From the NCBI RefSeq assembly GCF_017487405.1, contig NZ_CP062222.1, positions 1,845,001 through 1,909,000 of the forward strand: a DNA stretch of 64,000 nt, in the 5' to 3' direction. Numbering within the stretch: the first letter of the stretch is position 1; each line of letters starts with the position of its first letter. Made by a program: the position numbers and the translations under genes. The notes beneath the pieces are model-generated. The model saw nothing but the letters and a program-made list of their open reading frames with translations. It did no database searches and was not told the origin of the DNA. Below are positions 44,225-53,916 of this stretch, piece by piece. This DNA comes from Brevundimonas goettingensis (GTDB lineage Bacteria > Pseudomonadota > Alphaproteobacteria > Caulobacterales > Caulobacteraceae).

Positions 44225-45679
44225 CTAGAATTTCGCGAACCGGCGGACCCGGCTGTCCGGACGACGGCTTTCCAGCGCCGCCGCCCCGATGGCCGCCGCG
44301 ATGGTGGCCACGGCCAGCAGGGCGCCGCCTTCGCGGGCGTGGTCCTTCGCGTACTGGCCCCCGACGTCGGCATAGCGGCGCGCGGCCTTGCCGGCGTCCT
44401 CGGCGTAGCCCCGGGCGGCCTTGGCGTATTTGGCACGCTTCCCGGGCGAGACGGCCTTCTTGCCGCGCTTGAACAGCTTCTGGGCCTGATGGCGGGCGTC
44501 GTCGCCAAACTCTTCCGCGCGATGACCGAAGTCCTCGGCGCTCTCGCTCAGGCCGCGCTGGATGTCCTCGAACCGGTGGCGCAGTGCCTCGGCGTCGATC
44601 CAGCCGCGCGGATCCAGCCGATCGCGCAGCACCCGATACCGCGTCGGGCCGGTGCGCTGGGTCAGCAGGACCGTGGCCACGGCCGCCACGGCGACCAGGG
44701 CGACCGATCCGGCCGTGATCCCGGGATGTTTGCGGGCTTCCGCCAGGACGCTGAACTGTCGAACCATAGGATAGTAGACCTCTTCATCGAGACCGTCGTC
44801 GGACGCGTCGTACAGACCATCCTCGTACGGCTCATAGTCGGAACCCCTGTCCCGCTTCAGGACAGGAGCGAACCGGGCGAAAAGTGGTTCCGCGATCCCC
44901 GGCAAAGCTGAGTAGAATGAGGCGATCAGTCGTCCTCCCCCGCCGACGGTGATCTCACGCATCGGATGGGTGGCGCACCACAGGATGGCGTCGGCGACGA
45001 CGTGGGTCGCATAGACCGGCTGCGGGATATTGGCCGCATAGCCGACCAGGTTGCGGGCGTGCCGGTCGTAGGGCGAGTCCACCGCGGCCGGCTTGACCAG
45101 ACTGAGCGAGATCGGCGCCCCGCCCTTGCGCGCGTCGCGCAGCAGCTCCATCCGCAGGGCGTTGGTGAAGCCCTTCACCGCATGTTTGGAGGCGGAGTAT
45201 GCGCCGCGGATCGGCGACGGCGCGTCGGACAGGGTCGAGCCGACATTGACGATGGCCCCGCCGCCGGGACGGCCGCGCAGGTGCTCCGCCGCGATGGTCG
45301 AGCCGTTGACCACGCCCCAGTAGTTGGTCTCGAACAGGCGACGCTGATCCTCCAGCGTCGTCTCCAGCACGCTGCCGAGGACGGAGACGCCCGCATTGTT
45401 GATCCAGGTGTCGAAGCCCCCGAACAGCCGCCGGCACTTGTCCGCCGCCTCGGCCAGGGCGTCATAGTCGGCGACGTCGGCGGCGGCCCAGGCGACGCGG
45501 GCGCCCGTGCCCTGAAGCTCCTCGCACAGTAGGCGCAGATCCTTTTCGCCGCGCGCGATCAGGAAGACGCAGGCCCCGCCCCGCGCCGCCCGCCGCGCCG
45601 TCGCCAGACCGATGCCGGAGGTGGCGCCGGTGATCACGATGGACTGCCGGTTCAGCGGTTTCAGGGTCGGTTTCGCCAT
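44225..45679 (-). CDS. SDR oxidoreductase with C-terminal membrane and coiled tail
   Basis: The 484-residue protein has a classical SDR domain (about 1-265): TGATSGIGLATA, NNAGVSVLGS, a Ser in VNVGSTLSD and YSASKHAVKGF. It then continues with a membrane helix (about 316-338), a charged helical region rich in Ala, Arg and Glu (about 350-445) and a second hydrophobic segment (about 452-474). The SDR part is probably active, and the tail would anchor it in the inner membrane. The tail has no domain I recognise. It follows the SerB-SerA gene at a distance of about 60 bases, on the same strand. Confidence 0.85.
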   Translation of the reverse strand: MAKPTLKPLNRQSIVITGATSGIGLATARRAARGGACVFLIARGEKDLRLLCEELQGTGARVAWAAADVADYDALAEAADKCRRLFGGFDTWINNAGVSVLGSVLETTLEDQRRLFETNYWGVVNGSTIAAEHLRGRPGGGAIVNVGSTLSDAPSPIRGAYSASKHAVKGFTNALRMELLRDARKGGAPISLSLVKPAAVDSPYDRHARNLVGYAANIPQPVYATHVVADAILWCATHPMREITVGGGGRLIASFYSALPGIAEPLFARFAPVLKRDRGSDYEPYEDGLYDASDDGLDEEVYYPMVRQFSVLAEARKHPGITAGSVALVAVAAVATVLLTQRTGPTRYRVLRDRLDPRGWIDAEALRHRFEDIQRGLSESAEDFGHRAEEFGDDARHQAQKLFKRGKKAVSPGKRAKYAKAARGYAEDAGKAARRYADVGGQYAKDHAREGGALLAVATIAAAIGAAALESRRPDSRVRRFAKF

Positions 45680-45822
45680 GCTTGCCTCGACTTGCGCCCG
45701 GTTCCGGAACGGCTTTCGCGAGTCCCGGGTTCCGACCTTAGATCACACGCCCCTTACCATGGCGACCTCAGGCGCCTATCTTGTCGCCCTTCCAGACATT
45801 CGCTTACCGGACCACTAGCCCC

Positions 45823-46749
45823 GTGCCCCATTCCGCGCCCGCCGCCGCCACGCCGACCGACGACCTCGCCGCCGCCTTCCAGATCGAAGGCTGGCCCGTG
45901 CGCGGCCGTCTGGTGCGCCTGGGCGAAGCCGTCGACAGCATCATCAAGGCTCACGACTATCCGGAGCCCGTCGCGGCCCTGCTGGGCGAAGCCTGCGCCC
46001 TGGCGGCCCTTGTGGGCTCCAGCCTGAAGTTCGAAGGCCGACTGATCGTCCAGGCCCAGGGCGACGGCCCGGTCCGCTACGTCGTCGCCGACTATGACAC
46101 CTCGGGCACCCTGCGCGGCTACTGCCGGTTCGACCCGGAGGAGGTCGCCGCCGCCTCGACCGGCTTCGCCCGCCCCGGCGCCCAGACCCTGCTGGGCAAG
46201 GGCGTCTTCATCATGACCCTGGACCAGGGCCCGGACTTCGACCGCCACCAAGGCATCACCCCGATCGAGGGCGAGAGCCTGTCGCTGTGCGCCGAACACT
46301 ATTTCGCCCAGTCGGAACAGGTGCCGACCAAGGTGCGTCTTGCCGTGGGTCAGGTCTCGACCGACGCCGGCACGGCATGGCGCGCGGGCGGCGCCATGAT
46401 CCAGATGGTCGCCGGCGACGCCGCGCGCGGCTCGACCGAGGACGTCTGGGACCGCAGCCGCGCCCTGTTCCAGACGCTCGGCGACGACGAACTGATCGAC
46501 CCGACCGTCTCGCCCGAGACCCTGCTGTTCCGCCTGTTCCACGAGGACGGCGTGCGGCTGGAGCAACCCCTGGCCCTGTCGGCCCTGTGCCGCTGCTCGG
46601 CCGAGCGCATCGTCGGCGTCCTGGGCTCGTTCTCGGACGAGGAGCGCGCGGGCATGATCGAGGACGACGGCAAGATCCGCGTCACCTGCGAATACTGCTC
46701 GACCGTCTACGAGCTCTCGCCCGAGGATGTGGTCGCCAAGGCAGACTAG
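45823..46749 (+). CDS. hslO: Redox-regulated chaperone Hsp33
   Basis: The protein is read as about 308 residues from GTG 45823; a TTG at 45781 is the alternative. It is a holdase activated by oxidation. The N-terminal domain has ALLGEACALAALVGSSLKFEGRLIVQAQGDGPV. The C-terminal zinc switch is present with CRC (LSALCRCSAERI) and CEYC (VTCEYCSTVYEL), four Cys in a CxC...CxxC pattern. Its stop codon shares the bases CTAG with the convergent gene. Confidence 0.95.
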   Translation: MPHSAPAAATPTDDLAAAFQIEGWPVRGRLVRLGEAVDSIIKAHDYPEPVAALLGEACALAALVGSSLKFEGRLIVQAQGDGPVRYVVADYDTSGTLRGYCRFDPEEVAAASTGFARPGAQTLLGKGVFIMTLDQGPDFDRHQGITPIEGESLSLCAEHYFAQSEQVPTKVRLAVGQVSTDAGTAWRAGGAMIQMVAGDAARGSTEDVWDRSRALFQTLGDDELIDPTVSPETLLFRLFHEDGVRLEQPLALSALCRCSAERIVGVLGSFSDEERAGMIEDDGKIRVTCEYCSTVYELSPEDVVAKAD

Positions 46750-47174
46750 GTTCGGATGGCGGCTTCGCGCTGCACGGTCTTTTCGGCCGAGACGACCCGG
46801 CGCTGCATCCGGAACGTCCCGGACCAGTCGGCCTTGATCGTCCAGGTTCCGGAAATCTCGTCGCCCGCTGTGGAGACCAGCCCTTCATAGTGGATCGGGT
46901 CGATGTGGCCGCCGCCTTCCGAAAACTTCGTGAAGACGAGGACCCCGTCCGCGAAGCGCCCCTCCAGAACGGCCGGGATGTCCGGCGCCCCGGCTCCGCC
47001 GAGGACGTCCGGTTCGAGCGTGCGGCCGGACACCCGGGCGCCGACCTGCGTCAGCTCGGCCTCGAACGGCGTCGGCGGAAAGCTGTCGAACGGATTGTAG
47101 ATCGAGTCTGTTGGGTAGAAGTAGACCCCGGCCCAGCGGCCGGTCAGGTCAACCGCCTGCCCCTCGCCCGGCAG
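46746..47174 (-). CDS. Hypothetical protein downstream of phoB, no canonical start codon found
   Basis: The frame has coding-like codon use as far upstream as about 47170, close to the phoB stop, and the sequence LTGRWAGVYFYPTDSIYNPF looks like a conserved lipocalin-like start. The only canonical start is GTG 47033, which would discard that segment. CTG 47174 (giving 142 residues) has a GGAAGG about ten bases upstream and is used here. The rest is beta-rich, with SGTWTIKADWSGTFRMQRR. It begins six bases after phoB and probably shares its transcript. Confidence 0.55.
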   Translation of the reverse strand: MPGEGQAVDLTGRWAGVYFYPTDSIYNPFDSFPPTPFEAELTQVGARVSGRTLEPDVLGGAGAPDIPAVLEGRFADGVLVFTKFSEGGGHIDPIHYEGLVSTAGDEISGTWTIKADWSGTFRMQRRVVSAEKTVQREAAIRT

Positions 47175-47179
47175 CGCCT

Positions 47180-47869
47180 CTAGCCTTCCAGATCCAGCGA
47201 ATAGCCCGCCGAACGCACGGTGCGGATCGGGTTGGCGCTTTCGCCGACGTCCAGGGCCTTGCGCAGGCGGCCGACATGGACGTCGACGGTGCGGGCCTCG
47301 ACATAGACGTCCGAGCCCCAGACGGCATCCAGCAGCTGTTCGCGGCTGAACACCCGGCCCGGGTGGCGCATGAAGTGGTCCAGCAGGCGGAACTCGGTCG
47401 GGCCGAGGTGGACCTCGGTGCCGTTGCGGCGCACGCGGTGGGCGACGCGGTCGATGACGATGTCGCCATGGCCGACGCGGTCGTCGGCGAGGCCCGGACG
47501 GATCCGGCGCAGCACGGCGCGGATGCGGGCGATCAACTCGACCATCGAGAAGGGCTTGGTCAGATAGTCGTCGGCTCCGGTGTCCAGACCCCGGACGCGG
47601 TCGGATTCCTCGCCGCGCGCGGTCAGCATGATGATCGGCAGGTTGCGCGTCTCGGCCCGGCCGCGCAGGCGGCGGCAGACCTCGATGCCCGAGACCTTGG
47701 GCAGCATCCAGTCCAGCAGGACCAGGTCGGGCTGGCGCTCGTCGACCTGGACCAGACCCTCCTCGCCATCGGAGGCGATCACGACATCATAGCCCTCCTT
47801 CTCCAGATTGTACTGAAGCAGGGTGGCCAGGGCGTCCTCGTCTTCCATCACCAGGATGTAGGGCTGCAC
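47180..47869 (-). CDS. phoB: Phosphate regulon response regulator PhoB
   Basis: The 229-residue OmpR-class regulator has a receiver domain with the acidic pocket EDED, the phosphorylated Asp in LVLLDWMLPKVSG, the switch TARGEE and the Lys in TKPFSMVEL. The winged-helix DNA-binding domain includes FRLLDHFMRHPGRVFSREQLLDAVWG and TVDVHVGRLRKAL, and ends in GYSLDLEG. It starts at GTG 47869. It lies downstream of phoU as the last regulator gene of the pst-pho cluster. Confidence 0.96.
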   Translation of the reverse strand: MQPYILVMEDEDALATLLQYNLEKEGYDVVIASDGEEGLVQVDERQPDLVLLDWMLPKVSGIEVCRRLRGRAETRNLPIIMLTARGEESDRVRGLDTGADDYLTKPFSMVELIARIRAVLRRIRPGLADDRVGHGDIVIDRVAHRVRRNGTEVHLGPTEFRLLDHFMRHPGRVFSREQLLDAVWGSDVYVEARTVDVHVGRLRKALDVGESANPIRTVRSAGYSLDLEG

Positions 47870-47910
47870 GTGGGTCTCTCCGTCGTCGTCCGATCAGCCT
47901 GCCGGGGAGG

Positions 47911-48642
47911 TCAGGCTTCAGGCAGGGTGTGAGTATGGGTCAGGCCGGTCTCCGAGGCGCCGGGCGCGCCACGCGGGCGCTCGCCGATCATCTCGTCGCC
48001 GGTGATCTCGTAGTGGACCGTCTCGGCGATATTGGTCGCGTGGTCGCCGATCCGCTCGAGGTTCTTGGCCATGAACAGCAGATGGGTGCAGGCGTTGATC
48101 GTGCGCGGATCGCCCATCATGTAGGTCAGCAGCTCACGGAACAGGGCGTTGTAGTGCTCGTCGACCTCGTCGTCCGAGGCCCAGACCGCCAGGGCGCCGT
48201 CGAGCTCGCCCGAGGTATAGGCGTCCAGCACGTCGCGCAGCCGCATCGACACCAGCCGGCCCATCCGCTCGATCGAGCGGGTCAGGGGCTGCATCGGCTC
48301 GGTCTCGGCGACGGCCAGGGCGCGCTTGGCGATATTCTTGGCCAGGTCGCCGGTGCGCTCCAGATCGACCGAGAGCTTCATCGCCGCCAGGGTCTTGCGC
48401 AGGTCCGAGGCGACGGGCTGACGCAGGGCGATCAGGCGGATGGCCTTCTTCTCGATGTCGCGGTGCATGGCGTCGAGCTTGACGTCACGGTCGACCACCG
48501 CGCGCGCAAGGGCGATGTCGCGGCGAGCGACAGAGTCCACGGCGTCCGCGACCTGGGCTTCGGCCAGGCCGCCCATGCGGGCGACCTCGGCGGTCAGCTG
48601 GTTCAGTTCGTCGCCGTAAGCCTTGACGGTATGCGTGTTCAA
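47911..48642 (-). CDS. phoU: Phosphate transport system regulator PhoU
   Basis: The 243-residue helical protein links the Pst transporter to PhoR and suppresses the regulon when phosphate is ample. Two PhoU repeats with metal-binding helices are visible, including [26 protein letters not shown] and the second half with [16 protein letters not shown]. The start is TTG 48642, overlapping the pstB stop (TTGA), so translation is probably coupled. In frame, longer readings run through pstB and are not coding. Confidence 0.95.
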   Translation of the reverse strand: MNTHTVKAYGDELNQLTAEVARMGGLAEAQVADAVDSVARRDIALARAVVDRDVKLDAMHRDIEKKAIRLIALRQPVASDLRKTLAAMKLSVDLERTGDLAKNIAKRALAVAETEPMQPLTRSIERMGRLVSMRLRDVLDAYTSGELDGALAVWASDDEVDEHYNALFRELLTYMMGDPRTINACTHLLFMAKNLERIGDHATNIAETVHYEITGDEMIGERPRGAPGASETGLTHTHTLPEA

Positions 48643-49604
48643 CCGAAGCGCCCCGTGATGTAGTCGAGGGTGCGCCGTTCGCGGGGATTCGTGAAGATTT
48701 CCTCGGTGTTCCCGTGCTCGACCAGCCGGCCCATGTGGAAGAAGGCCGTCCGCTGCGACACCCGCGCCGCCTGGGCCATCGAGTGCGTCACGATGACGAT
48801 GCAGAACCGTTCGCGCAGTTCGTCGATCAGCTCCTCGATCTTGGCCGTCGCGATGGGGTCCAGAGCCGAACAGGGTTCGTCCATCAGGATGACTTCGGGA
48901 TTGACCGCGATGGCGCGGGCGATGACCAGACGCTGCTGCTGACCGCCCGACAAGCCCGTGCCGGCCGAGTGCAGCCGGTCGGCGACCTCGTCCCACAGGC
49001 CGGCGCGCTTCAGCGAGGCCTCGACGATGCCGTCCAGCTCGCCCTTGTTGGACGTCAGGCCGTGGATGCGCGGGCCATAGGCCACGTTCTCATAGATGGT
49101 CTTGGGGAAGGGGTTCGGCTTCTGGAACACCATCCCGACCTGGGCGCGCAGCAGCACCGGGTCGATGGCCTTGGCGTTGATGTCGCCGCCGTCCATCTCG
49201 ATCCGACCCGTCACCTTACAGCCCGGGATGGTGTCGTTCATCCGGTTCATGGTGCGCAGGAAGGTCGACTTGCCGCAGCCTGACGGGCCGATGAAGGCGG
49301 TGACCGTCTTGTCCGGGATGTCCAGCGAGACGTCGAACAGGGCCTGTTTGTCGCCGTAGAAGACCGAGACGTCACGCGCGGCGATTTTGGTCGGGCCGGC
49401 CGGGAAATTGGGCGCGGTGACGGTCGGGGCGCGCGAATGAGCGCCTTCATCCGTCGACGGGGTCAGCAGGGATTCGCCCCGCGGAGCCTCGCCGGCGCCG
49501 GGCAGGACCTGACCGCCCATTTTCGGGACTTCGGTCGGATCGACCGGGCCGCCCTCATGGCCGTCTGCAGCCTTCACCGGGGACTGGAAGAAAGGGAATT
49601 TCAT
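48639..49604 (-). CDS. pstB: Phosphate ABC transporter ATP-binding protein PstB
   Basis: The 321-residue ATPase has Walker [20 protein letters not shown], the [19 protein letters not shown] segment diagnostic for PstB, signature LSGGQQQRL and Walker [14 protein letters not shown]. An N-terminal extension of about 70 residues, rich in Gly, Pro and Glu, comes before the fold and is not usual in E. coli PstB. It follows pstA by four bases. Confidence 0.96.
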   Translation of the reverse strand: MKFPFFQSPVKAADGHEGGPVDPTEVPKMGGQVLPGAGEAPRGESLLTPSTDEGAHSRAPTVTAPNFPAGPTKIAARDVSVFYGDKQALFDVSLDIPDKTVTAFIGPSGCGKSTFLRTMNRMNDTIPGCKVTGRIEMDGGDINAKAIDPVLLRAQVGMVFQKPNPFPKTIYENVAYGPRIHGLTSNKGELDGIVEASLKRAGLWDEVADRLHSAGTGLSGGQQQRLVIARAIAVNPEVILMDEPCSALDPIATAKIEELIDELRERFCIVIVTHSMAQAARVSQRTAFFHMGRLVEHGNTEEIFTNPRERRTLDYITGRFG

Positions 49605-49608
49605 AAGT

Positions 49609-50925
49609 TTACCACCGGCGTTCGAAGCGCCGACGCAGCAGGATCGCGCCGGCGTTCATGACGATCATGAAGGCGAGAAGGACGAGGATGGCCGCAGCCG
49701 TCCGCTCGTGGAACGCCCGCTCCGAGGCGTTCTCCCAGATATAGACCAGCGACGGCAGGGCGCCCGTGGGCTCCACCGCCGAATGCGGGATGCCCGGCAC
49801 GAAGCTGACCATGCCGATCAGCAGCAGGGGCGCGGTCTCGCCCAGGGCGTGGGCCATGGAGATGATGGTCCCCGTCATGACGCCCGGCATGGCCAGCGGC
49901 AGGACATGCTGGAACACGGTCTGGGTGCGGCTGGCGCCCATGGCCAGGGCCGCCTCGCGGATCGAGGGCGGCACGGCCTTCAGCGAGGACCGTGTGGCGA
50001 TGATGATGGTCGGCAGGGCCATCAGGGCCAGAACCAGACCGCCGACCAGCGGCGAGGAGCGCGGCAGGTGCATCCAGTTGATGAACAGGGCCACGCCCAG
50101 CAGGCCGTAGACGATCGACGGCACGGCCGCGAGGTTGTTGATATTGACCTCGATCAGGTCGCTGATCCGGTTCCGGGGCGAGAACTCCTCCAGATAAACG
50201 GCCGCGCCGATGCCGATCGGAATCGCGATCAGGGCGGTGACCAGCAGCATCAGGGCCGAACCGACCACGGCGCCGAGGACGCCGGCCAGCTCGGGCTCGG
50301 TCGAGTCGCCGTTGGTGAACAGGGCGCCGTTGAAGTGGGTGCGAACCGCGCCCGAGGCCTTCATCTGGTCCAGCCAGACGATCTGCTGATCCGAGATGCG
50401 GCGCTGGTCCGACGGCGTGTCGCGCGAGATCTCGCCCTTGTAGAACAGGTCCGCCTCGTCCGAGGCCGGGGCCGCGATGGTCACCGTCTGGCCGATGATG
50501 TTGGGGTTGTTGCGCACCAGGGCGGCGGCGCGGAACTTGAGCTCCGACGAGAACAGCGACCGCATGGCGCGGGCCTTGGTTCCCTGTTCGTCGTCCTGGA
50601 CGCCCAGACGCACCAGCTCCTGCTCGGCGACCAGCAGTTCGAAATTGGTGCCCTGCGGATAGGTCCGGTCGATCCGGGCCGGGTCCATATAGACCGGCAG
50701 GGTGATCTCGTGGGCGTAGAAGGCCGTGTGGCCCTGTTCGATGATCCGGCCGAGCAGCAGCAGCAGGAAGCCGACGGCCACCGAGACGGCCAGAACGCCG
50801 TAAAGCTTGAAGCGCGCCTCCTTGGCGTAGCGCTTCTTGATGCCGGCCTGCAGCTTGCTGACCCGCGCCGGATCGACGCCGACGCCCTGGGAATCGGCGC
50901 CTTTGGAAAGAGTGGCGTCAGTCAT
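49609..50925 (-). CDS. pstA: Phosphate ABC transporter permease PstA
   Basis: The 438-residue protein has an N-terminal DUF3333-like region (one helix, then a large periplasmic domain to about residue 215). The classical PstA core follows, with about six helices and the EAA-type loop [26 protein letters not shown] that contacts PstB. The extended form is usual in alphaproteobacteria. Its start overlaps pstC by eight bases. Confidence 0.95.
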   Translation of the reverse strand: MTDATLSKGADSQGVGVDPARVSKLQAGIKKRYAKEARFKLYGVLAVSVAVGFLLLLLGRIIEQGHTAFYAHEITLPVYMDPARIDRTYPQGTNFELLVAEQELVRLGVQDDEQGTKARAMRSLFSSELKFRAAALVRNNPNIIGQTVTIAAPASDEADLFYKGEISRDTPSDQRRISDQQIVWLDQMKASGAVRTHFNGALFTNGDSTEPELAGVLGAVVGSALMLLVTALIAIPIGIGAAVYLEEFSPRNRISDLIEVNINNLAAVPSIVYGLLGVALFINWMHLPRSSPLVGGLVLALMALPTIIIATRSSLKAVPPSIREAALAMGASRTQTVFQHVLPLAMPGVMTGTIISMAHALGETAPLLLIGMVSFVPGIPHSAVEPTGALPSLVYIWENASERAFHERTAAAILVLLAFMIVMNAGAILLRRRFERRW

Positions 50926-52366
50926 ACTGTTCCCGATAGGTCTGGACGATCCGCTGGGCCACGATGTTGAGCACCAGGGTCACCAGGAACAGCGTCAGGC
51001 CGAGGCCGAAGGCGGCCAGGGTCTTGGGGCTGTTGAACTCCTGGTCGCCGGTCAGAAGGGTCACGATCTGGACGGTGACGGTGGTCACCGTGTCCAGGGG
51101 ATTGAGGGTCAGCTTGGCCGCGAGGCCCGCCGCCATGGTCACGATCATGGTCTCGCCGATGGCTCGCGACATGGCCAGCAGCAGGGCGCCCGCGATGCCC
51201 GGCAGGGCGGCCGGCAGAAGCACCTTCTTGACCGTCTCCGACTTGGTGGCGCCCATGGCGTAGGAGCCGTCGCGCAGGGTCTGGGGCACGGAGTTGATGA
51301 TGTCGTCCGACAGGGACGAGACGAACGGGATCAGCATGATCCCCATCACGGCCCCGGCGACCAGGGCCATCTGGTTCTGCACCAGCGACAGATAGAGGCC
51401 GATGTCGTTCAGCGGCCCGCCGATCAGGAAGTCGCCGATGGAGTTGAAGAAGACGCGCAGCGCCGGACCGACGGTCAGGGCCGCGAAGAAGCCGTAGACC
51501 ACGGTCGGGACCCCCGCGAGAATCTCCAGCACCGGCTTGACCACGGCGCGCGAGCCGCGGCTGGCGTATTCCGACAGATATATGGCCGAGAACAGGCCGA
51601 CCGGCGCGGCGACGCACATGGCGATGATCATGATCAGGAAGGTGCCGGCGAACAAAGGCACGGCCCCGAAGGCGCCTGACGAGCCCACCTGATCGGCGCG
51701 GATGGCGATCTGGGGCGACCATTTGGTCCCGAACAGGAACTCGGCGACCGGCACCGACTGGAAGAAGCGAAGGCTGTCCCACAGCAGGGAGAAGACGATG
51801 CCGATGGTGGTCAGGACGGCCACGGCCGAACAGGCGAACAGCACGACGCCGATCCAGTCCTCGACCCGATTGCGGGCGCGCAGGTCCGGACGGATGCGGA
51901 TGAAGACGAACAGGCCGCCCAGAACGGCGGCGATCAGGGCGGCGATCCCCGTGCCGATCGACAGGGTCGTGCGGATTTCGGCGGCGCGACGGCCCTGAAC
52001 GGTCAGCTGTTCGGCCAGGGGCGCGGGCCAGATCTGCTGCGACGGCTGACCGGCGCCGACCAGATAGGCGTCCGAGAAGAAGGCCTCGCGGCGGAAGGGC
52101 TCAAGCTGCTCGACTTCCGGCGAGGCGCCGGCGACCAGGGCCTGGTGGGCGATGCCGCCCGAGAAGACCCCGGCCAGGATCAGAACCAGCAGCGACGGCG
52201 CCCCGACCCAGATGAGCGCATAGAGACCGTGCTGGGCGGGTCGCGAGTGGGCCTTGGAGCCCCCGGCGCGGGTTTGGGCGTCGGCGCGGCGCACCGCCAG
52301 CCCACGCCCGCCGATAAAGGCGAGCGCCGACAAGGCGATAACCACCAGAAGGAAGAACCAGATCAT
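50918..52366 (-). CDS. pstC: Phosphate ABC transporter permease PstC
   Basis: The 482-residue permease has an N-terminal region with two helices and a periplasmic segment (about 1-170). The PstC core carries VGLFSAIYLSEYA, LAGVPTVVYGFFAALT and the EAA-type loop DGSYAMGATKSETVKKVLLPAALPGI. It is the first gene of the pstC-pstA-pstB-phoU-phoB order and lies about 100 bases downstream of a candidate Pho box. Confidence 0.95.
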   Translation of the reverse strand: MIWFFLLVVIALSALAFIGGRGLAVRRADAQTRAGGSKAHSRPAQHGLYALIWVGAPSLLVLILAGVFSGGIAHQALVAGASPEVEQLEPFRREAFFSDAYLVGAGQPSQQIWPAPLAEQLTVQGRRAAEIRTTLSIGTGIAALIAAVLGGLFVFIRIRPDLRARNRVEDWIGVVLFACSAVAVLTTIGIVFSLLWDSLRFFQSVPVAEFLFGTKWSPQIAIRADQVGSSGAFGAVPLFAGTFLIMIIAMCVAAPVGLFSAIYLSEYASRGSRAVVKPVLEILAGVPTVVYGFFAALTVGPALRVFFNSIGDFLIGGPLNDIGLYLSLVQNQMALVAGAVMGIMLIPFVSSLSDDIINSVPQTLRDGSYAMGATKSETVKKVLLPAALPGIAGALLLAMSRAIGETMIVTMAAGLAAKLTLNPLDTVTTVTVQIVTLLTGDQEFNSPKTLAAFGLGLTLFLVTLVLNIVAQRIVQTYREQYD

Positions 52367-52465
52367 CGAGGTCCGAACAGAATCGCCAGGGTTTCAGAGC
52401 CTGGCTGGGGGCCGGCTCGGTGAGGCGGGAAACTGCCTTTTATTGGCGAGCGGATTACGACTGAT

Positions 52466-52483
52466 CCGTGACACTTCTGTAAC
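52466..52483. promoter_or_regulatory. Candidate Pho box between phoR and pstC
   Basis: Two seven-base half sites, CCGTGAC (52466-52472) and CTGTAAC (52477-52483), are separated by four bases, giving the eleven-base period of PhoB sites (consensus half CTGTCAT/CTGTAAC). The site is about 100 bases upstream of pstC. Confidence 0.6.
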
Positions 52484-52512
52484 GGCGTAGGTCCGCCCGC
52501 TTTCGGCTGGTC

Positions 52513-53916
52513 TCAGATGGCGTCGGACGTCTCGGACCGGATCGGCGACATCGGGAAATAGGCGCTGAACGCCGCGCCTTCGCCGGGAGCGCTGACCACC
52601 GTCAAACCCCCGCGGTGGCGGTTGACGATATGCTTCACTATGGCGAGGCCAAGGCCCGTGCCGGGGCGCTCTCCCCCGCTCTTCTGACCCTCGACCCGAT
52701 AGAAGCGTTCGGTCAGGCGCGGCAAATGTTCGCGGGCGATGCCCGGGCCGTGATCGCGCACGGTGACGGCCGCATAGAGGACGCCCGCCTCGCGATCCGG
52801 GGTCAGCAGCGGCAGGCGGGTCAGGCCGTCGGTGCGCGGCCCGGGCGCGGCGTCGATGTGCAGGTCGCGGCGGATGACGATCTCGACCGACTGGCCGGGG
52901 GCCGAATATTTGATGCCGTTGTCGACCAGGTTCTGGATCACCTGAATGATCTCGTCGCGATCGCCGTCGATGTTGATCTTGCCGCCGTCGGACTGAAGGG
53001 TGACGACCACGCCGCGCTCCTGCGACAGGACGCTGACGGCATCGACCACGTCCGAGGCCGCCCGCGCCAGATCGACCCGCCCCGACGGCGGGATGTGTTC
53101 GTTCAGCTCGATCCGGCTCAGCGACAGCAGGTCCGCGACCAGACGGCTCATCCGTTCGGCCTGGGTGGCCATGATGTCGAGGAAGCGGTCGCGGGCCACG
53201 GCGTCGTCGCGCGCATGCCCCTTCAGCGTCTCGATGAAGCCGCTCAGCGAAGCCAGGGGCGTGCGCAGTTCGTGGCTGGCGTTGGCCAGGAAGTCGACGC
53301 GCATCAGCTCCATGCGCCGCACGTCGGTCTCGTCGCGCAGGGCCAGAATGGCCAGGGGCGCCTCGCGCGGCGACGGCAACGGCCGGACCCACGCCCGCCA
53401 GTGCCGCGCCCGGGCCCCGCCGGCGGAATAGTCGGTGGTCTTGGTCACCTCGCCGAACAGGGCCTCATCGACCGCCTCCAGCACGCCCGGGTCCCGCATG
53501 GCCGAGACCAGCAGGGCGCCCTCGCGCGGGACGCGCAACAGGTCGCGGGCGGCGGCGTTGGCCATGACGATGCGGCGACCGGCGATGTCGTCGGCCTCTC
53601 CGCCGCTGATGATCAGGACCGGGTCGTTGAGCGCCTCGAACACGTTGTCCAGCAGGGGCGCGGCCGCCGCGATCGAGGTCGGTGCGGCCACCGCTCCGGC
53701 GGCAGCCGCGCCTGCCGGTCCGCCCGTCGATCGGCTGGCGAACCAGGTGGCGGCCGCGACGATCAGGGCCAGACCGATCAGCCAGGGGGCCAGCTCGGTG
53801 CGGAAAGCCGCGAAGATCAGGATCACCACCACCGCCAGGCCGCCGGTCGTCCCGGCCGTCCACAGGCGCGACGACGCCATGGGCGCGACGGGCGAAGGCG
53901 ACGGATCGAAGGACAT
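52513..53916 (-). CDS. phoR: Phosphate regulon sensor histidine kinase PhoR
   Basis: The kinase has two N-terminal membrane helices (GLAVVVILIFAAFRTELAPWLIGLALIVAAATW), a PAS-like domain, HisKA with the phospho-acceptor His in NASHELRTPLASLSGF and an ATPase domain with N box, DHGPGIAREHLPRLTERFYR and GTGLGLAIVKHIVNRHRGG. It phosphorylates PhoB. The start is uncertain: ATG 53916 is used, but ATG 53979 adds 21 residues. The phoR gene is separated from pstC by 146 bases with a Pho box. Confidence 0.95.
   Translation of the reverse strand: MSFDPSPSPVAPMASSRLWTAGTTGGLAVVVILIFAAFRTELAPWLIGLALIVAAATWFASRSTGGPAGAAAAGAVAAPTSIAAAAPLLDNVFEALNDPVLIISGGEADDIAGRRIVMANAAARDLLRVPREGALLVSAMRDPGVLEAVDEALFGEVTKTTDYSAGGARARHWRAWVRPLPSPREAPLAILALRDETDVRRMELMRVDFLANASHELRTPLASLSGFIETLKGHARDDAVARDRFLDIMATQAERMSRLVADLLSLSRIELNEHIPPSGRVDLARAASDVVDAVSVLSQERGVVVTLQSDGGKINIDGDRDEIIQVIQNLVDNGIKYSAPGQSVEIVIRRDLHIDAAPGPRTDGLTRLPLLTPDREAGVLYAAVTVRDHGPGIAREHLPRLTERFYRVEGQKSGGERPGTGLGLAIVKHIVNRHRGGLTVVSAPGEGAAFSAYFPMSPIRSETSDAI

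Noticed and set aside
39795..44228. A 1477-residue open frame on the plus strand
   Set aside because: It runs antisense through the M23, GDSL autotransporter and SerB-SerA genes, has no recognisable domain and a composition typical of the reverse complement of GC-rich genes.
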